A DNA stretch of 64,000 nt, from the NCBI GenBank assembly GCA_024760525.1, contig CP060499.1, positions 3,679,501 through 3,743,500 on the forward strand. Direction: 5' to 3'. Each line of letters opens with the position of its first letter. The stretch's first letter is position 1. Below the pieces are notes generated by a model. That model did not search any database, was not told the DNA's origin, and saw only the letters and a program-made list of their open reading frames with translations. Positions 33,584-42,364 of this stretch are shown in pieces. Both the position numbers and the translations under genes were made by a program. This stretch comes from Nitrospira sp. (GTDB taxonomy: Bacteria; Nitrospirota; Nitrospiria; Nitrospirales; Nitrospiraceae).

Positions 33584-34798
33584 ATGAAGCCAAAGCCGAT
33601 CAAGAAAATTGTCCTGGCCTATTCAGGCGGACTCGACACTTCAGTCATCCTCAAGTGGTTGCAGGAAACCTATCAGGCCGAAGTCATCGCGTTTTGCGCC
33701 GACCTTGGACAGGGTGAAGATTTGAAAGCCGTCAAGGCAAAGGCCCAGGCGCTCGGTGTCAAGAAGGTCTATGTCGAGGATCTGCGAGAAACCTTCGTCA
33801 AAGATTACGTGTTCCCCATGTTACGTGGGAATGCCATGTATGAGGGCTGTTATCTCCTCGGCACTTCGATCGCCCGGCCGCTGATCGCCCGCCGACAAGC
33901 GGAAATCGCCCTGAAAGAAGGGGCCGAAGCAGTGTCGCACGGAGCCACGGGAAAGGGCAATGATCAGGTACGTTTCGAGCTGACATACATGGCGCTCGCG
34001 CCCAGCCTGAAGATCATCGCGCCTTGGCGGGAATGGACCATGCGATCTCGCCGTGAACTGATCGAGTATGCCGATCGCCACGGCATTCCCGTGACTGCGA
34101 CGAAAGCCAAGCCATACAGCACAGATCCAAATCTGTTTCACGTCAGTTATGAAGGCGGTATTCTCGAAGACCCTTGGGAGGCGCCTCCTGATGAGATATT
34201 TCAAATGACCGTCTCGCCGGAAAAGGCACCTGAGACGCCGCGTGAAGTCGAGATCGACTATGAAGCGGGCAACCCCGTCGCGGTCGACGGCAAAAAGATG
34301 AGCCCGGCCGGCTTGCTCGCTCACCTCAATAGGTTGGGCGGCGCGCATGGGATCGGCCGGGTCGATCTGGTGGAAAACCGCTATGTCGGGATGAAGTCGC
34401 GCGGAGTCTATGAAACACCGGGAGGGACGATTTTACACGTCGCCCATCGCGGGCTCGAATCGCTGACCATGGACCGTGAAGTCCTCCACTTCCGAGACAG
34501 TCTGATTCCCCGGTTCGCCGACCTGATTTACAACGGATATTGGTTCAGCCCTGAGCGGGAAATGGTGCAGACAGCCATCGATGAAGCGCAGAAAGACGTG
34601 AGCGGCACGGCGCGAGTGAAACTATACAAGGGAAGCTGTACGTTGGTGGGACGAAAATCGAAAAAGTCCCTCTATCGGCTGGACATCGCAACGTTCGAGG
34701 AAGACGACGTGTACAATCAAAAAGACGCGGAGGGCTTCATTCGCTTGAACGCATTACGGCTGAAGATCCGTGCTCAGAGGAAAAAGGCGTCGACCTGA
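33584..34798 (+). CDS. argG: Argininosuccinate synthase
   Basis: A 404-residue ATP-pyrophosphatase joining citrulline and aspartate. The PP-loop AYSGGLDTSVILKWL is at the N-terminus; further marks are GATGKGNDQVRFEL, the PYSTDPNLFH segment and NRYVGMKSRGVYETPGG. It lies 11 bases after argF, and its stop overlaps the argH start by one base (TGATG). The N-terminus begins MKPKPIKKIVLAY with a short basic lead. Confidence 0.97.
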   Translation: MKPKPIKKIVLAYSGGLDTSVILKWLQETYQAEVIAFCADLGQGEDLKAVKAKAQALGVKKVYVEDLRETFVKDYVFPMLRGNAMYEGCYLLGTSIARPLIARRQAEIALKEGAEAVSHGATGKGNDQVRFELTYMALAPSLKIIAPWREWTMRSRRELIEYADRHGIPVTATKAKPYSTDPNLFHVSYEGGILEDPWEAPPDEIFQMTVSPEKAPETPREVEIDYEAGNPVAVDGKKMSPAGLLAHLNRLGGAHGIGRVDLVENRYVGMKSRGVYETPGGTILHVAHRGLESLTMDREVLHFRDSLIPRFADLIYNGYWFSPEREMVQTAIDEAQKDVSGTARVKLYKGSCTLVGRKSKKSLYRLDIATFEEDDVYNQKDAEGFIRLNALRLKIRAQRKKAST

Positions 34799-36207
34799 TG
34801 GCCAAGAGCAAACGCCACCGGAAACCGGCCGGTGGGAGTAAGGCCTGGGAGGGCCGATTTCGAGAGAAGACCAATCGATTGGTCGAAGCATTTACCCGGT
34901 CGGTGGCCGTCGACAGCAGGCTGTACCCCGAGGACATCGCCGGCAGCATCGCTCATTGTAAGACACTGGAAAAGGCACGTGTCCTGACGCCGACGGAGAC
35001 GCGCGCGATAGTCCGCGGTTTGGAATCAGTCAAACGAGAGTTGGACCGTGGCCAATTTGCATTCTCGCCCCAAGACGAAGATATCCACATGGCGATCGAA
35101 CGCCGGTTAACTGAAGTGATCGGACCATTGGGGGGGAAACTGCACACGGGACGCAGCCGGAACGATCAAGTGGCATTGGACATTCGGCTGTATTTACGCA
35201 CGCAGCTGGACGAGCTGCATGAGGGATTAATTGAATTACAACGTGTGCTGGTGGCAAAGGCCGGCGCGAACCGGGCAGTCATGATGCCCGGATACACCCA
35301 CTTGCAACGGGCTCAGCCGGTCTTGTTTGCACATCACTTGTTGGCGTATGTGGAGATGTTCGAACGAGACAAAGGTCGATTCCGTGACGCGAGAGGCCGG
35401 CTCAATGTCATGCCACTGGGGTCGGGCGCTTTGGCTGGTACGAATTATCCGCTGAACCGACGATATACGGCTGAATTACTGGGCTTTCCTGCGGTGACCA
35501 TGAACAGTATGGATGCGGTCTCCGATCGCGACTTTGTGATTGAAGTGGCCTCAGCCCTTTCGATCATGATGATGCATTTGTCACGGCTGAGTGAAGAGTT
35601 GATCGTGTGGGCCTCGCAGGAGTTTCAGTTCGTCGATCTGCCGGATGCCTTCTGCACGGGAAGCAGCATGATGCCGCAGAAGAAGAATCCGGACGTCCCC
35701 GAGCTGGTCCGAGGAAAGACGGGGCGCGTATACGGGCACTTGGTCAATCTCCTGACCATGCTGAAAGCCCTGCCCTTAAGTTATAATCGAGATCTGCAAG
35801 AGGACAAGCCGGCGCTCTTTGATGCCCTCGATACGGTGGCATCCTCCCTTCGAGTGATGACGGAGTTGATGCGCCGACTCAAAATCAACCGGGAGGCGTT
35901 GAAGCGAGCATTGCACGGAGGCGGACTGCTTGCCACGGAACTAGCCGACTACTTGGTCATGAGAGGAGTGCCTTTTCGCGAAGCCCACGGTATCACCGGA
36001 CGAATTGTCCGGGCTGCCCTTGATCGAGGACGTGACGTGGCCGATTTATCGATCGAGGAGTTACAGACGTTTTGCGACCGGATCGAAAAGGGAGTGTTTT
36101 CTCGGCTGACCGCCGCCGCTGCAATCGACCACAAAACACAAATCGGCGGAACAGCCAAGGGGCGGGTTGAGCAACGACTCAAAGAGCTGGAGCAATTGCT
36201 CTCATGA
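34798..36207 (+). CDS. argH: Argininosuccinate lyase
   Basis: A 469-residue lyase of the fumarase/aspartase superfamily that releases arginine and fumarate. Recognisable regions are WEGRFREKTN at the start, the GRSRNDQVALDIRL block, TPGYTHLQRAQP-like MPGYTHLQRAQPV, and the signature GSSMMPQKKNPDVPE with the catalytic serine loop. It is the last enzyme of the arginine operon; its TGA overlaps the start of a small lipoprotein gene by four bases. Confidence 0.97.
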   Translation: MAKSKRHRKPAGGSKAWEGRFREKTNRLVEAFTRSVAVDSRLYPEDIAGSIAHCKTLEKARVLTPTETRAIVRGLESVKRELDRGQFAFSPQDEDIHMAIERRLTEVIGPLGGKLHTGRSRNDQVALDIRLYLRTQLDELHEGLIELQRVLVAKAGANRAVMMPGYTHLQRAQPVLFAHHLLAYVEMFERDKGRFRDARGRLNVMPLGSGALAGTNYPLNRRYTAELLGFPAVTMNSMDAVSDRDFVIEVASALSIMMMHLSRLSEELIVWASQEFQFVDLPDAFCTGSSMMPQKKNPDVPELVRGKTGRVYGHLVNLLTMLKALPLSYNRDLQEDKPALFDALDTVASSLRVMTELMRRLKINREALKRALHGGGLLATELADYLVMRGVPFREAHGITGRIVRAALDRGRDVADLSIEELQTFCDRIEKGVFSRLTAAAAIDHKTQIGGTAKGRVEQRLKELEQLLS

Positions 36208-36431
36208 GAATGCTCGTGATCATTACATCCGCAGCTTTATTCGTTGCTTGCGGAGTCGTGGGTTCTCCCGTTCCACCGGAATACGTGGGGGTCGCCGTCA
36301 CGATCGACAAACAAAAGAAACAGCATGCACTTGAGGCAGAACGAGACGCGGTGGACCCCGCCGTAGGGGACCCATCCCTTGAAAATCCTGACATCAATCT
36401 GCCACCGTCATACCCGGTTGGGACACGGTAA
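36204..36431 (+). CDS. Small lipoprotein, possibly LptM-like
   Basis: A 75-residue protein with a short lipoprotein signal peptide (MRMLVIITSAALFVAC) and a mature start C-G-V-V-G-S-P-V-P-P. That start recalls the very short LptM/YifL lipoproteins, which have C-G-x-x-G followed by prolines and are typically encoded beside lysA or dapF; here lysA is the next gene. LptM helps assemble the LptD outer-membrane LPS translocon. The remaining 50 residues are charged and probably unstructured. It overlaps argH by four bases, so it is in the arginine-lysine operon. The LptM link is inference from position and a short motif. Confidence 0.72.
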   Translation: MRMLVIITSAALFVACGVVGSPVPPEYVGVAVTIDKQKKQHALEAERDAVDPAVGDPSLENPDINLPPSYPVGTR

Positions 36432-36476
36432 GAGGTTCTCGCTTGGCACACCGACATCAATTCGGGGGTCGACACC

Positions 36477-37748
36477 ATGCATAGCTTCGAGTATCACCAC
36501 GGAGAGTTGTACTGCGAACAGGTACCGGTCAGTCGCGTAGCAAAGGAACTCGGTACGCCTTGCTATATCTATAGCCATGAGACACTGGTCCGTCATTTTC
36601 ATGCCTACGACGGGGCATTTAAGAATATTCCTCACGTCCTTGCGTTTGCGATGAAAGCCAATTCCAACCTCGCCATCTTGCGATTGATGGCCAGAGAAGG
36701 CAGCGGAGTTGATATCGTTTCAGGAGGAGAGTTGTTTCGCGCCTTGAAAGCCGGTGTCCCGGCCTCCAAGATCGTATTTGCCGGAGTCGGGAAGGCTCCC
36801 GACGAAATTCGTGATGCGCTCAAAGCGGATATCCTTATGTTCAACGTGGAATCGCCGGCTGAGCTGCATGCTCTCAGTCAAGTCGCCGCCGAAGTCGGCA
36901 AGAAAGCGCGCGTGGCGCTGCGAATCAATCCTGATATCGATCCGAAAACACATCCTTATATTTCCACCGGGCTCAAGAAAAGTAAGTTCGGCATCGCGGC
37001 GGATCGGGCGGTGGAAGACTTCTCCCTCGCCGCGTCGATGAGCCATATCAATGTTGTTGGCGTCCATGCACATATCGGGTCTCAGCTCACGGATGTCACG
37101 CCCTTCATTGAAGCCTTGAAAAAGGTCGTCAGTCTCGTCGAGACTTTGAAAGGGAAAGGCATCAACATCCGTTATCTGAATATCGGGGGCGGGCTTGGCA
37201 TCACGTACTCGGATGAAAAGCCGCCGTTACCTCAAGACCTCTCCAATGCGATCTTGCCGCTCGTGCAAGGGTTGAACATCACGCTCGTCATGGAACCGGG
37301 ACGCGTCATTGTCGGGAATGCCGGAATCCTGGTCACAAAGGCCATGTATCTGAAAGAAGGAGAAGCGAAGAGCTTCATCATTGTCGACGCTGCGATGAAC
37401 GATTTGATTCGGCCCAGCCTGTACGGAGCCTACCACGAGATACGCCCGGTGAACGAGGAGGCGGCTCGTCGGGCCAGACAGACGGTGGATATCGTTGGGC
37501 CGGTCTGTGAATCCGGAGATTTTCTGGCGAAGGACAGGTCGCTGCCGAACGTCAAGCCGGGTGAGTTGTTGGCGGTCATGAGCGCCGGGGCCTACGGCTT
37601 TGTCATGGCTTCCAATTACAACTCTCGACCTCGTGTACCGGAAGTGCTCGTCAAAGGTGGAGAGTTCCACGTCATCCGCGAACGAGAAACGTACGACGAC
37701 CTTATTAAAGGAGAGACGATTCCCCCGTTCTTACGCGAGCAGGTATGA
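36477..37748 (+). CDS. lysA: Diaminopimelate decarboxylase
   Basis: A 423-residue fold-type III PLP decarboxylase making lysine from meso-diaminopimelate. The PLP lysine lies in LAFAMKANSNLAIL; further marks are GSGVDIVSGGEL, the GLKKSKFGI segment, HAHIGSQLTD, NIGGGLGI and the GPVCESGDFLAKDR block carrying the active-site cysteine. It overlaps dapA by four bases, forming a lysA-dapA-dapB unit directly after the arginine genes. Confidence 0.97.
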   Translation: MHSFEYHHGELYCEQVPVSRVAKELGTPCYIYSHETLVRHFHAYDGAFKNIPHVLAFAMKANSNLAILRLMAREGSGVDIVSGGELFRALKAGVPASKIVFAGVGKAPDEIRDALKADILMFNVESPAELHALSQVAAEVGKKARVALRINPDIDPKTHPYISTGLKKSKFGIAADRAVEDFSLAASMSHINVVGVHAHIGSQLTDVTPFIEALKKVVSLVETLKGKGINIRYLNIGGGLGITYSDEKPPLPQDLSNAILPLVQGLNITLVMEPGRVIVGNAGILVTKAMYLKEGEAKSFIIVDAAMNDLIRPSLYGAYHEIRPVNEEAARRARQTVDIVGPVCESGDFLAKDRSLPNVKPGELLAVMSAGAYGFVMASNYNSRPRVPEVLVKGGEFHVIRERETYDDLIKGETIPPFLREQV

Positions 37749-38623
37749 GTATGTTTACCGGATCTCTTGTCGCTATTGTCACGCCGTTTCGAGAGGGCAA
37801 GGTTGACGAACACGCCTTGGCTGAGCTGATCGAATGGCAAATCGCCAACGGCACCAATGGCATTGTTCCCTGCGGGACCACTGGCGAGTCAGCCACGCTT
37901 TCTCATGACGAGCACAATCGGGTGATCGAGCTGACGGTTGAAGTCGTCCGGCGGCGTGTACCGGTCATCGCGGGAACCGGCTCGAACAGCACGGAAGAGG
38001 CCATCGCGCTCACCCAGCATGCAAAACAAGTTGGTGTCGACGGGGCCTTGCTGATCACCCCCTACTACAATAAACCCACCCAGGAAGGCCTCTATCGCCA
38101 CTATAAAGCGGTCGCCGAAACCGTCGACTTGCCTTTGGTCCTGTACAACATTCCTGGTCGTACCGGAGTCAACATGCTACCGGCGACGATCGCTCGACTC
38201 TCCGCCATCAAGACAATCGTCGGAGTTAAGGAAGGAAGTGGGTCGGTCCAACAGGCTTCGGATATCGTGCAGATGTGCGGCGACCGTCTCACCGTGTTAG
38301 CCGGTGACGATGCCCTCACGCTACCCATGATGGCGGTCGGAGGAAATGGCGTCATTACGGTCACGGCCAATATCGTGCCGACTGAAATGGCTGGTCTTGT
38401 GAAGGCGTTTGCAGAAGGGAACATCGACGAAGCTCGACGGATTCATTTCAAGCTGTCTCCTCTCTTTGCCGCGTTGTTCTTCGAGACCAACCCCATTCCC
38501 GTCAAGGAAGCCTTAGGACTCATGGGCAAGATTGACCCGGAATTGCGCTTGCCACTTTGCCCAATGGCACAGGATACACGCGAGAAGTTGATTCGCGTCT
38601 TAAAAGAAGCGCGATTAATCTGA
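37745..38623 (+). CDS. dapA: 4-hydroxy-tetrahydrodipicolinate synthase
   Basis: A 292-residue aldolase condensing pyruvate with aspartate semialdehyde, the first committed step of lysine and cell-wall diaminopimelate synthesis. The Schiff-base lysine is in VGVKEGSGS; further marks are IVPCGTTGESATLS, PYYNKPTQEGLYRHY with the catalytic tyrosine and NIPGRTGVNM. ATG 37745 overlaps the lysA stop; an ATG two codons later (37751) fits the family start equally well. Confidence 0.97.
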   Translation: MSMFTGSLVAIVTPFREGKVDEHALAELIEWQIANGTNGIVPCGTTGESATLSHDEHNRVIELTVEVVRRRVPVIAGTGSNSTEEAIALTQHAKQVGVDGALLITPYYNKPTQEGLYRHYKAVAETVDLPLVLYNIPGRTGVNMLPATIARLSAIKTIVGVKEGSGSVQQASDIVQMCGDRLTVLAGDDALTLPMMAVGGNGVITVTANIVPTEMAGLVKAFAEGNIDEARRIHFKLSPLFAALFFETNPIPVKEALGLMGKIDPELRLPLCPMAQDTREKLIRVLKEARLI

Positions 38624-38651
38624 CTGTCGAAGTGTCGAGGTGCACGTCGTC

Positions 38652-39455
38652 ATGATCAAAGTCATCGTTGCAGGTGCGGCCGGCCGAATGGGCTGCCGAC
38701 TCGTGTCGCTGATCAAAGACTCCACTGCTTTGATGCTGGCTGGAGCTTTAGAAGGAAAAGGTCACCCGGCGCTGGGACAAGATGCAGGTGAAACCGCCGG
38801 AGCAGGACGTGCCGACGTTCCCATCACAGACGATCTCTCCGCTTTGATGGGACGAGGAGAAGTTGTGATCGACTTTTCCGCACCCGAAGCGACTCTTGAA
38901 CACATGCGGACGATCGTCCGCCATCGGCGTGCAATGGTGATCGGCACGACCGGCTTCTCAACGACTCAGCTCGAAGAGTTGAAGTCCTTAGCCCAGCAGA
39001 TACCGTGTGTGTTTTCTCCAAACATGAGTGTTGGAATCAACCTGATCTACAAAGTCATTGCCGAAATGGCCAGAACACTCGGCGAGGATTATGACATTGA
39101 GGTCATCGAAGCTCATCACCGGCTGAAGAAAGACGCACCAAGCGGCACGGCTCTGAAAATTGCCGAAGTTCTCGCACATTCCGTGAATCGCGACCTGAAC
39201 CAAGTTGGTGTCTACGCCCGTAAGGGGTTGGTCGGCGAGCGAGCCAGGGGAGAAATCGGTGTGCAAACTATTCGCGCCGGCGATATCGTCGGCGACCATA
39301 CCGTGCTGTTCGGCGGCATGGGAGAACGAATCGAGGTTACTCACCGAGCCAGTAGTCGAGACACGTTCGCTCGCGGAGCCCTCCGTGCCGCAAGATGGGT
39401 TGTCCGTCAGCCGCCCGGCATATACGACATGATGGATGTGTTGAGTCTTCGTTGA
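38652..39455 (+). CDS. dapB: 4-hydroxy-tetrahydrodipicolinate reductase
   Basis: A 267-residue reductase. ATG 38652 is chosen over GTG 38640 because GAGGTG precedes it and the nucleotide-binding strand starts at once (IKVIVAGAAGRMG). The catalytic and substrate region EVIEAHHRLKKDAPSGTALKI is intact, as are the GTTGF loop and the SPNMSVGIN segment. It ends the lysA-dapA-dapB unit. The dapL gene at 51351 provides the next step to LL-diaminopimelate. Confidence 0.97.
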   Translation: MIKVIVAGAAGRMGCRLVSLIKDSTALMLAGALEGKGHPALGQDAGETAGAGRADVPITDDLSALMGRGEVVIDFSAPEATLEHMRTIVRHRRAMVIGTTGFSTTQLEELKSLAQQIPCVFSPNMSVGINLIYKVIAEMARTLGEDYDIEVIEAHHRLKKDAPSGTALKIAEVLAHSVNRDLNQVGVYARKGLVGERARGEIGVQTIRAGDIVGDHTVLFGGMGERIEVTHRASSRDTFARGALRAARWVVRQPPGIYDMMDVLSLR

Positions 39456-39493
39456 CCGGCTTCAGCCTTATCTCATCATCTGAACAGCCGGTC
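39454..39493 (+). terminator. Long-loop inverted repeat after dapB
   Basis: GACCGGCT (39454-39461) can pair with AGCCGGTC (39486-39493), followed by GTTTGTT. The loop is about 24 bases, long for a terminator, so the role is uncertain. Confidence 0.3.
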
Positions 39494-39523
39494 GTTTGTT
39501 CTGCAACATTCCTCGCGTCTTAG

Positions 39524-39553
39524 GGTTTCACTGCCGTTAACGGTAGTGAAACC
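39524..39553. terminator. 30-bp near-perfect palindrome downstream of dapB
   Basis: Two 15-base arms (GGTTTCACTGCCGTT and AACGGTAGTGAAACC) differ at one position that would still pair as G-U in RNA. It sits 68 bases after the dapB stop and upstream of a minus-strand zinc-ribbon gene that reads towards it. It may act as a bidirectional terminator or as an operator. Confidence 0.45.
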
Positions 39554-39676
39554 AGTGCCGAGTCTTCTCTCAATGAATATAGCGATTACCCGCGCGCGTA
39601 GAGCTGTTCCGGTCATGAGCGACCTGCAGCCATCCGGCTGGTCAAATAGTGAGGATTTGGGGTTCGACAGGAAGGA

Positions 39677-39829
39677 TTAATGTCGCGCCGTGATCGGCCG
39701 AGGTTCCTGATCTGCTGCTTTCCGACGACCACAATTAAGACAGGCAAATACGGTGATCGCCAGTCCGGCATCCAGATCGACTGCTCGTTCCGGTAACATC
39801 GCGCCATGGCATTTGTCACATGTTTTCAT
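39677..39829 (-). CDS. 50-residue zinc-ribbon protein
   Basis: A short frame encoding MKTCDKCHGAMLPERAVDLD, then a hydrophobic strand (AGLAITVFACLNCG) and a basic C-terminus. The C-x2-C ... C-x2-C spacing (Cys4, Cys7, Cys30, Cys33) forms a clear zinc ribbon of normal length. Small zinc ribbons of this layout are common in Nitrospira-like genomes. No strong ribosome-binding site is visible, but the motif is too regular to be chance. Function unknown. Confidence 0.65.
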   Translation of the reverse strand: MKTCDKCHGAMLPERAVDLDAGLAITVFACLNCGRRKAADQEPRPITARH

Positions 39830-40028
39830 GGGCGCACTTTAACACCATAGAAAAAGGAAGCCAATACTCCTGAAGTACTGGATCACACTGACAAGAGTCC
39901 CAATGGTCACGACGTTTATGGGTCATTTGTGCATTTCCTCTCAATAGTATTTTGCTGGAGCGCCGGTGTCTGTCTTGACAGACTTCCACCTCTCTCATAG
40001 GATTGTGGTGCCATTGCAGTAGGCCACT

Positions 40029-40301
40029 ATGTATAGATTGCTCCTCGCCGTTTTACTTCTAATCGTTCTCTATCTCCTCCTCAGACGAATGTTTCGTGGA
40101 TTCAAGAGTTCGGACGAAGAGGGTCGGGAAGGGTCAACGGTTCAGACGCAAGATCAGGAGCAAGATCAGATGATCGAGGATCCGGTCTGTCACATATTCG
40201 TCCCGAAGCGGATCGCCGTGATCGAAACGATCGGCGGACGAGAGTTTTGCTTCTGCAGTCAAGAGTGCGCGGTGACGTTTCGGAGCCAGCGGATTGTATA
40301 A
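40029..40301 (+). CDS. Membrane-anchored YHS-like protein (PP0621 type)
   Basis: A 90-residue protein with one N-terminal membrane helix (YRLLLAVLLLIVLYLLL), a charged linker rich in Gln and Glu (about residues 26-47), and a small cysteine domain: MIEDPVCHIFVPKRIAV and REFCFCSQECAVTF. The C-H and C-x3-C pattern matches YHS/PP0621-type metal-binding modules. The domain probably faces the cytoplasm. Metal handling is plausible but unproven. Confidence 0.75.
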   Translation: MYRLLLAVLLLIVLYLLLRRMFRGFKSSDEEGREGSTVQTQDQEQDQMIEDPVCHIFVPKRIAVIETIGGREFCFCSQECAVTFRSQRIV

Positions 40302-40358
40302 CAGATCCTCGGTTTTCCGGCGAGGAGATTCCGTGCAAGCTGGATCGCTACAGGCAGG

Positions 40359-40670
40359 CTAGCAGCCCGAATAGGTATAGTCGGACAGCTTCTCTTCTTT
40401 GTCGAACTTGAGCGTGATCTGACATTGATTGGGAGTGAAATTGAAGAAAGGCGGCCCTGATTTTCCCCCGGCAATGCGGTAATACGTCCAGGTTTCACCG
40501 CCGAAAAATCGGGAAGCTTTGCCGTCTGGAGCGCCCCAATTCTTCTCGAACCAGCCCTTATCTTTTCCTTGAAGCTCAGCTGGTTTAAGCGATGCTTCCA
40601 AGTATGGGTTATTGCCGCTGCAGGCCGTCACCACGAGGAGGAAGAAGAGTAACCAGGCAAATCGTTGCAT
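40359..40670 (-). CDS. Small lipoprotein, 103 aa
   Basis: ATG 40670 is chosen because GGAGAT lies upstream and a lipoprotein signal starts there (MQRFAWLLFFLLVVTAC). The mature protein has GWFEKNWGAPDGKASRFFGGETWTYYRI, a pattern seen in small SmpA/BamE-like lipoproteins that recognise outer-membrane components, and a C-terminal cysteine. The BamE resemblance is only in the W-G-x-P and E-x-W-x-Y pattern, so the assignment is tentative. Monocistronic. Confidence 0.65.
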   Translation of the reverse strand: MQRFAWLLFFLLVVTACSGNNPYLEASLKPAELQGKDKGWFEKNWGAPDGKASRFFGGETWTYYRIAGGKSGPPFFNFTPNQCQITLKFDKEEKLSDYTYSGC

Positions 40671-40839
40671 CGCAATATCTCCATGCATAAAGTGCGGCGA
40701 GGTGATTCAAAAAATTTTAGCTCCTGCTGGGAAACCTGTCAAACATTCTGGTCAACATGTTGCAGCACAGTTGCGTTCTTCATAGAATGACGGATAATGA
40801 TATAAACCGATATCTCCTCTCTAGGAAAGGGACAACGCC

Positions 40840-41487
40840 ATGAAAATCTATCTCGATACAGCCAACGTCAAGGAAATCCATGAAGCCGCGAGTCTCGGCT
40901 TGCTCGACGGTGTAACGACGAATCCTTCCCTGGTCGTCAAGGAAGGGCGCAGCTTCAGGGAAATGCTACAAGAGGTATGCAAAATCGTAGATGGGCCGAT
41001 CAGTGCCGAAGTCGTGAGCGTGGAAGCGGATGCCATGGTGAAGGAGGGCAAGGAACTTGCCAAGATCCATAAGAATATCGTGGTCAAGTGTCCGCTGATT
41101 CCGGAGGGGCTGAAAGCCACAAAGCGGCTGGCAGCTGAGGGAATTCGAGTAAACGTGACACTCTGTTTTTCACCAACACAGGCGCTACTGGCGGCCAAAG
41201 CCGGTGCCTGGTGTGTGTCTCCGTTTATAGGACGGCTCGATGATATCAGCTCAAACGGGATGGAACTCATCCGACAAATTCTGGCGATCTATAAGAATTA
41301 TGACTACAAGACCCTTGTGTTGGTGGCGAGTGTCCGCCATCCGCAACACGTGGTCGAAGCGGCATTGGCCGGCGGTCACATTTGCACGATGCCCTACAAC
41401 ATATTTCAGGCGCTCTTCAAACACCCACTGACCGATGCAGGCTTGAAAAAGTTCCTCGATGACTGGAAGGCCAAAGGCCAGCAATAA
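40840..41487 (+). CDS. tal: Transaldolase, short TalC/Fsa type
   Basis: A 215-residue aldolase of the small transaldolase / fructose-6-phosphate aldolase group. Marks are the N-terminal YLDTANVKEI, DGVTTNPSLV, the Schiff-base lysine in NIVVKCPLIPEGLKA, and CFSPTQALLAAKAGAWCVSPF. It moves a dihydroxyacetone unit between sugar phosphates. AGGAAAGG precedes the ATG. It is monocistronic. Confidence 0.92.
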   Translation: MKIYLDTANVKEIHEAASLGLLDGVTTNPSLVVKEGRSFREMLQEVCKIVDGPISAEVVSVEADAMVKEGKELAKIHKNIVVKCPLIPEGLKATKRLAAEGIRVNVTLCFSPTQALLAAKAGAWCVSPFIGRLDDISSNGMELIRQILAIYKNYDYKTLVLVASVRHPQHVVEAALAGGHICTMPYNIFQALFKHPLTDAGLKKFLDDWKAKGQQ

Positions 41488-41556
41488 GGCGTCTTGGAAG
41501 CAGAAACGAGCAGTGATCCTGGACGGGTCCCCGATCCGTGCAGGCCGGACGCCCTC

Positions 41557-42243
41557 TCAGGCACACTCTATTTCTTTCCTGGCCTTCCGGAATACCGCGT
41601 GAAACATGGGGCGGGTTAATTTTCCCGTAAACGTATTCTGCTGGCTAGGGTGATAGGAACCGAGCAGTGTGACGCCCCAGGGAAGCTGGTACGTGACACC
41701 ATGTCCGAACTTGGGGAGGGGTATTGCTATGGTGTGACCCTGCCTCCGGCAGGCCCTGAGGTAATGATCGAAAGCAATCTTCCCCAGAACAATCACTACG
41801 CGGTGGTTCTTGAGAAGACGAATTTCCGTTCCCAAGAATCGGCTGCAGCATTCAAACTCTTCCGGTGCAGGTTTATTCTCCGGCGGGGCGCAACGTACTG
41901 TCGCGCCGATATAGCAATCCGTCAATGATAAGCCGTCGTCTCGGTGCGTCGAAGAAGGTTGGTTGGCAAATCCATACCGGTACAGTGCGTCATACAGCCA
42001 ATCTCCACTCCGATCTCCGGTGAAAACTCGCCCCGTCCGATTCCCCCCATGTGCCGCAGGAGCGAGCCCAAGCACATAGAGCCGCGCTTGGGGATCACCG
42101 AAGCCGGGAACCGGCCGACCCCAATAGGTCCAGTCACGGTACTGCTTCCGTTTCTCTTGTGCGATCACCTGTCGATAGATGACTAACCGAGGACAGGCCG
42201 TACAGTCGCTGATAGCCTCGTTCAAGACGGCCAAGGTTCGCAT
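41557..42243 (-). CDS. Family-5 (UDGb) uracil-DNA glycosylase
   Basis: A 228-residue DNA-repair enzyme of the UDGb (family 5) group. Motif 1 reads GLAPAAHGGNRTGRVFTGDRSG, which lacks the aspartate of family 4; motif 2 is in LLGSYHPSQQNT. The iron-sulfur cysteines are in DCTACPRL, VRCAPPENK and ECCSRF. These enzymes remove uracil and other deaminated bases. The ATG has only a weak ribosome-binding site. It is convergent with the transaldolase gene. Confidence 0.88.
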   Translation of the reverse strand: MRTLAVLNEAISDCTACPRLVIYRQVIAQEKRKQYRDWTYWGRPVPGFGDPQARLYVLGLAPAAHGGNRTGRVFTGDRSGDWLYDALYRYGFANQPSSTHRDDGLSLTDCYIGATVRCAPPENKPAPEEFECCSRFLGTEIRLLKNHRVVIVLGKIAFDHYLRACRRQGHTIAIPLPKFGHGVTYQLPWGVTLLGSYHPSQQNTFTGKLTRPMFHAVFRKARKEIECA

Positions 42244-42364
42244 AAGGGGCGCAGTGTAACACGAACAAGATCCCTATTCTGCTTGCCGGTAATTCTGCGA
42301 GCTGTTAGCATAACCTCGCGTTTCTTGGGGGATACAGCCGATTTTTCAAAAAGGAGTCTGGTGC

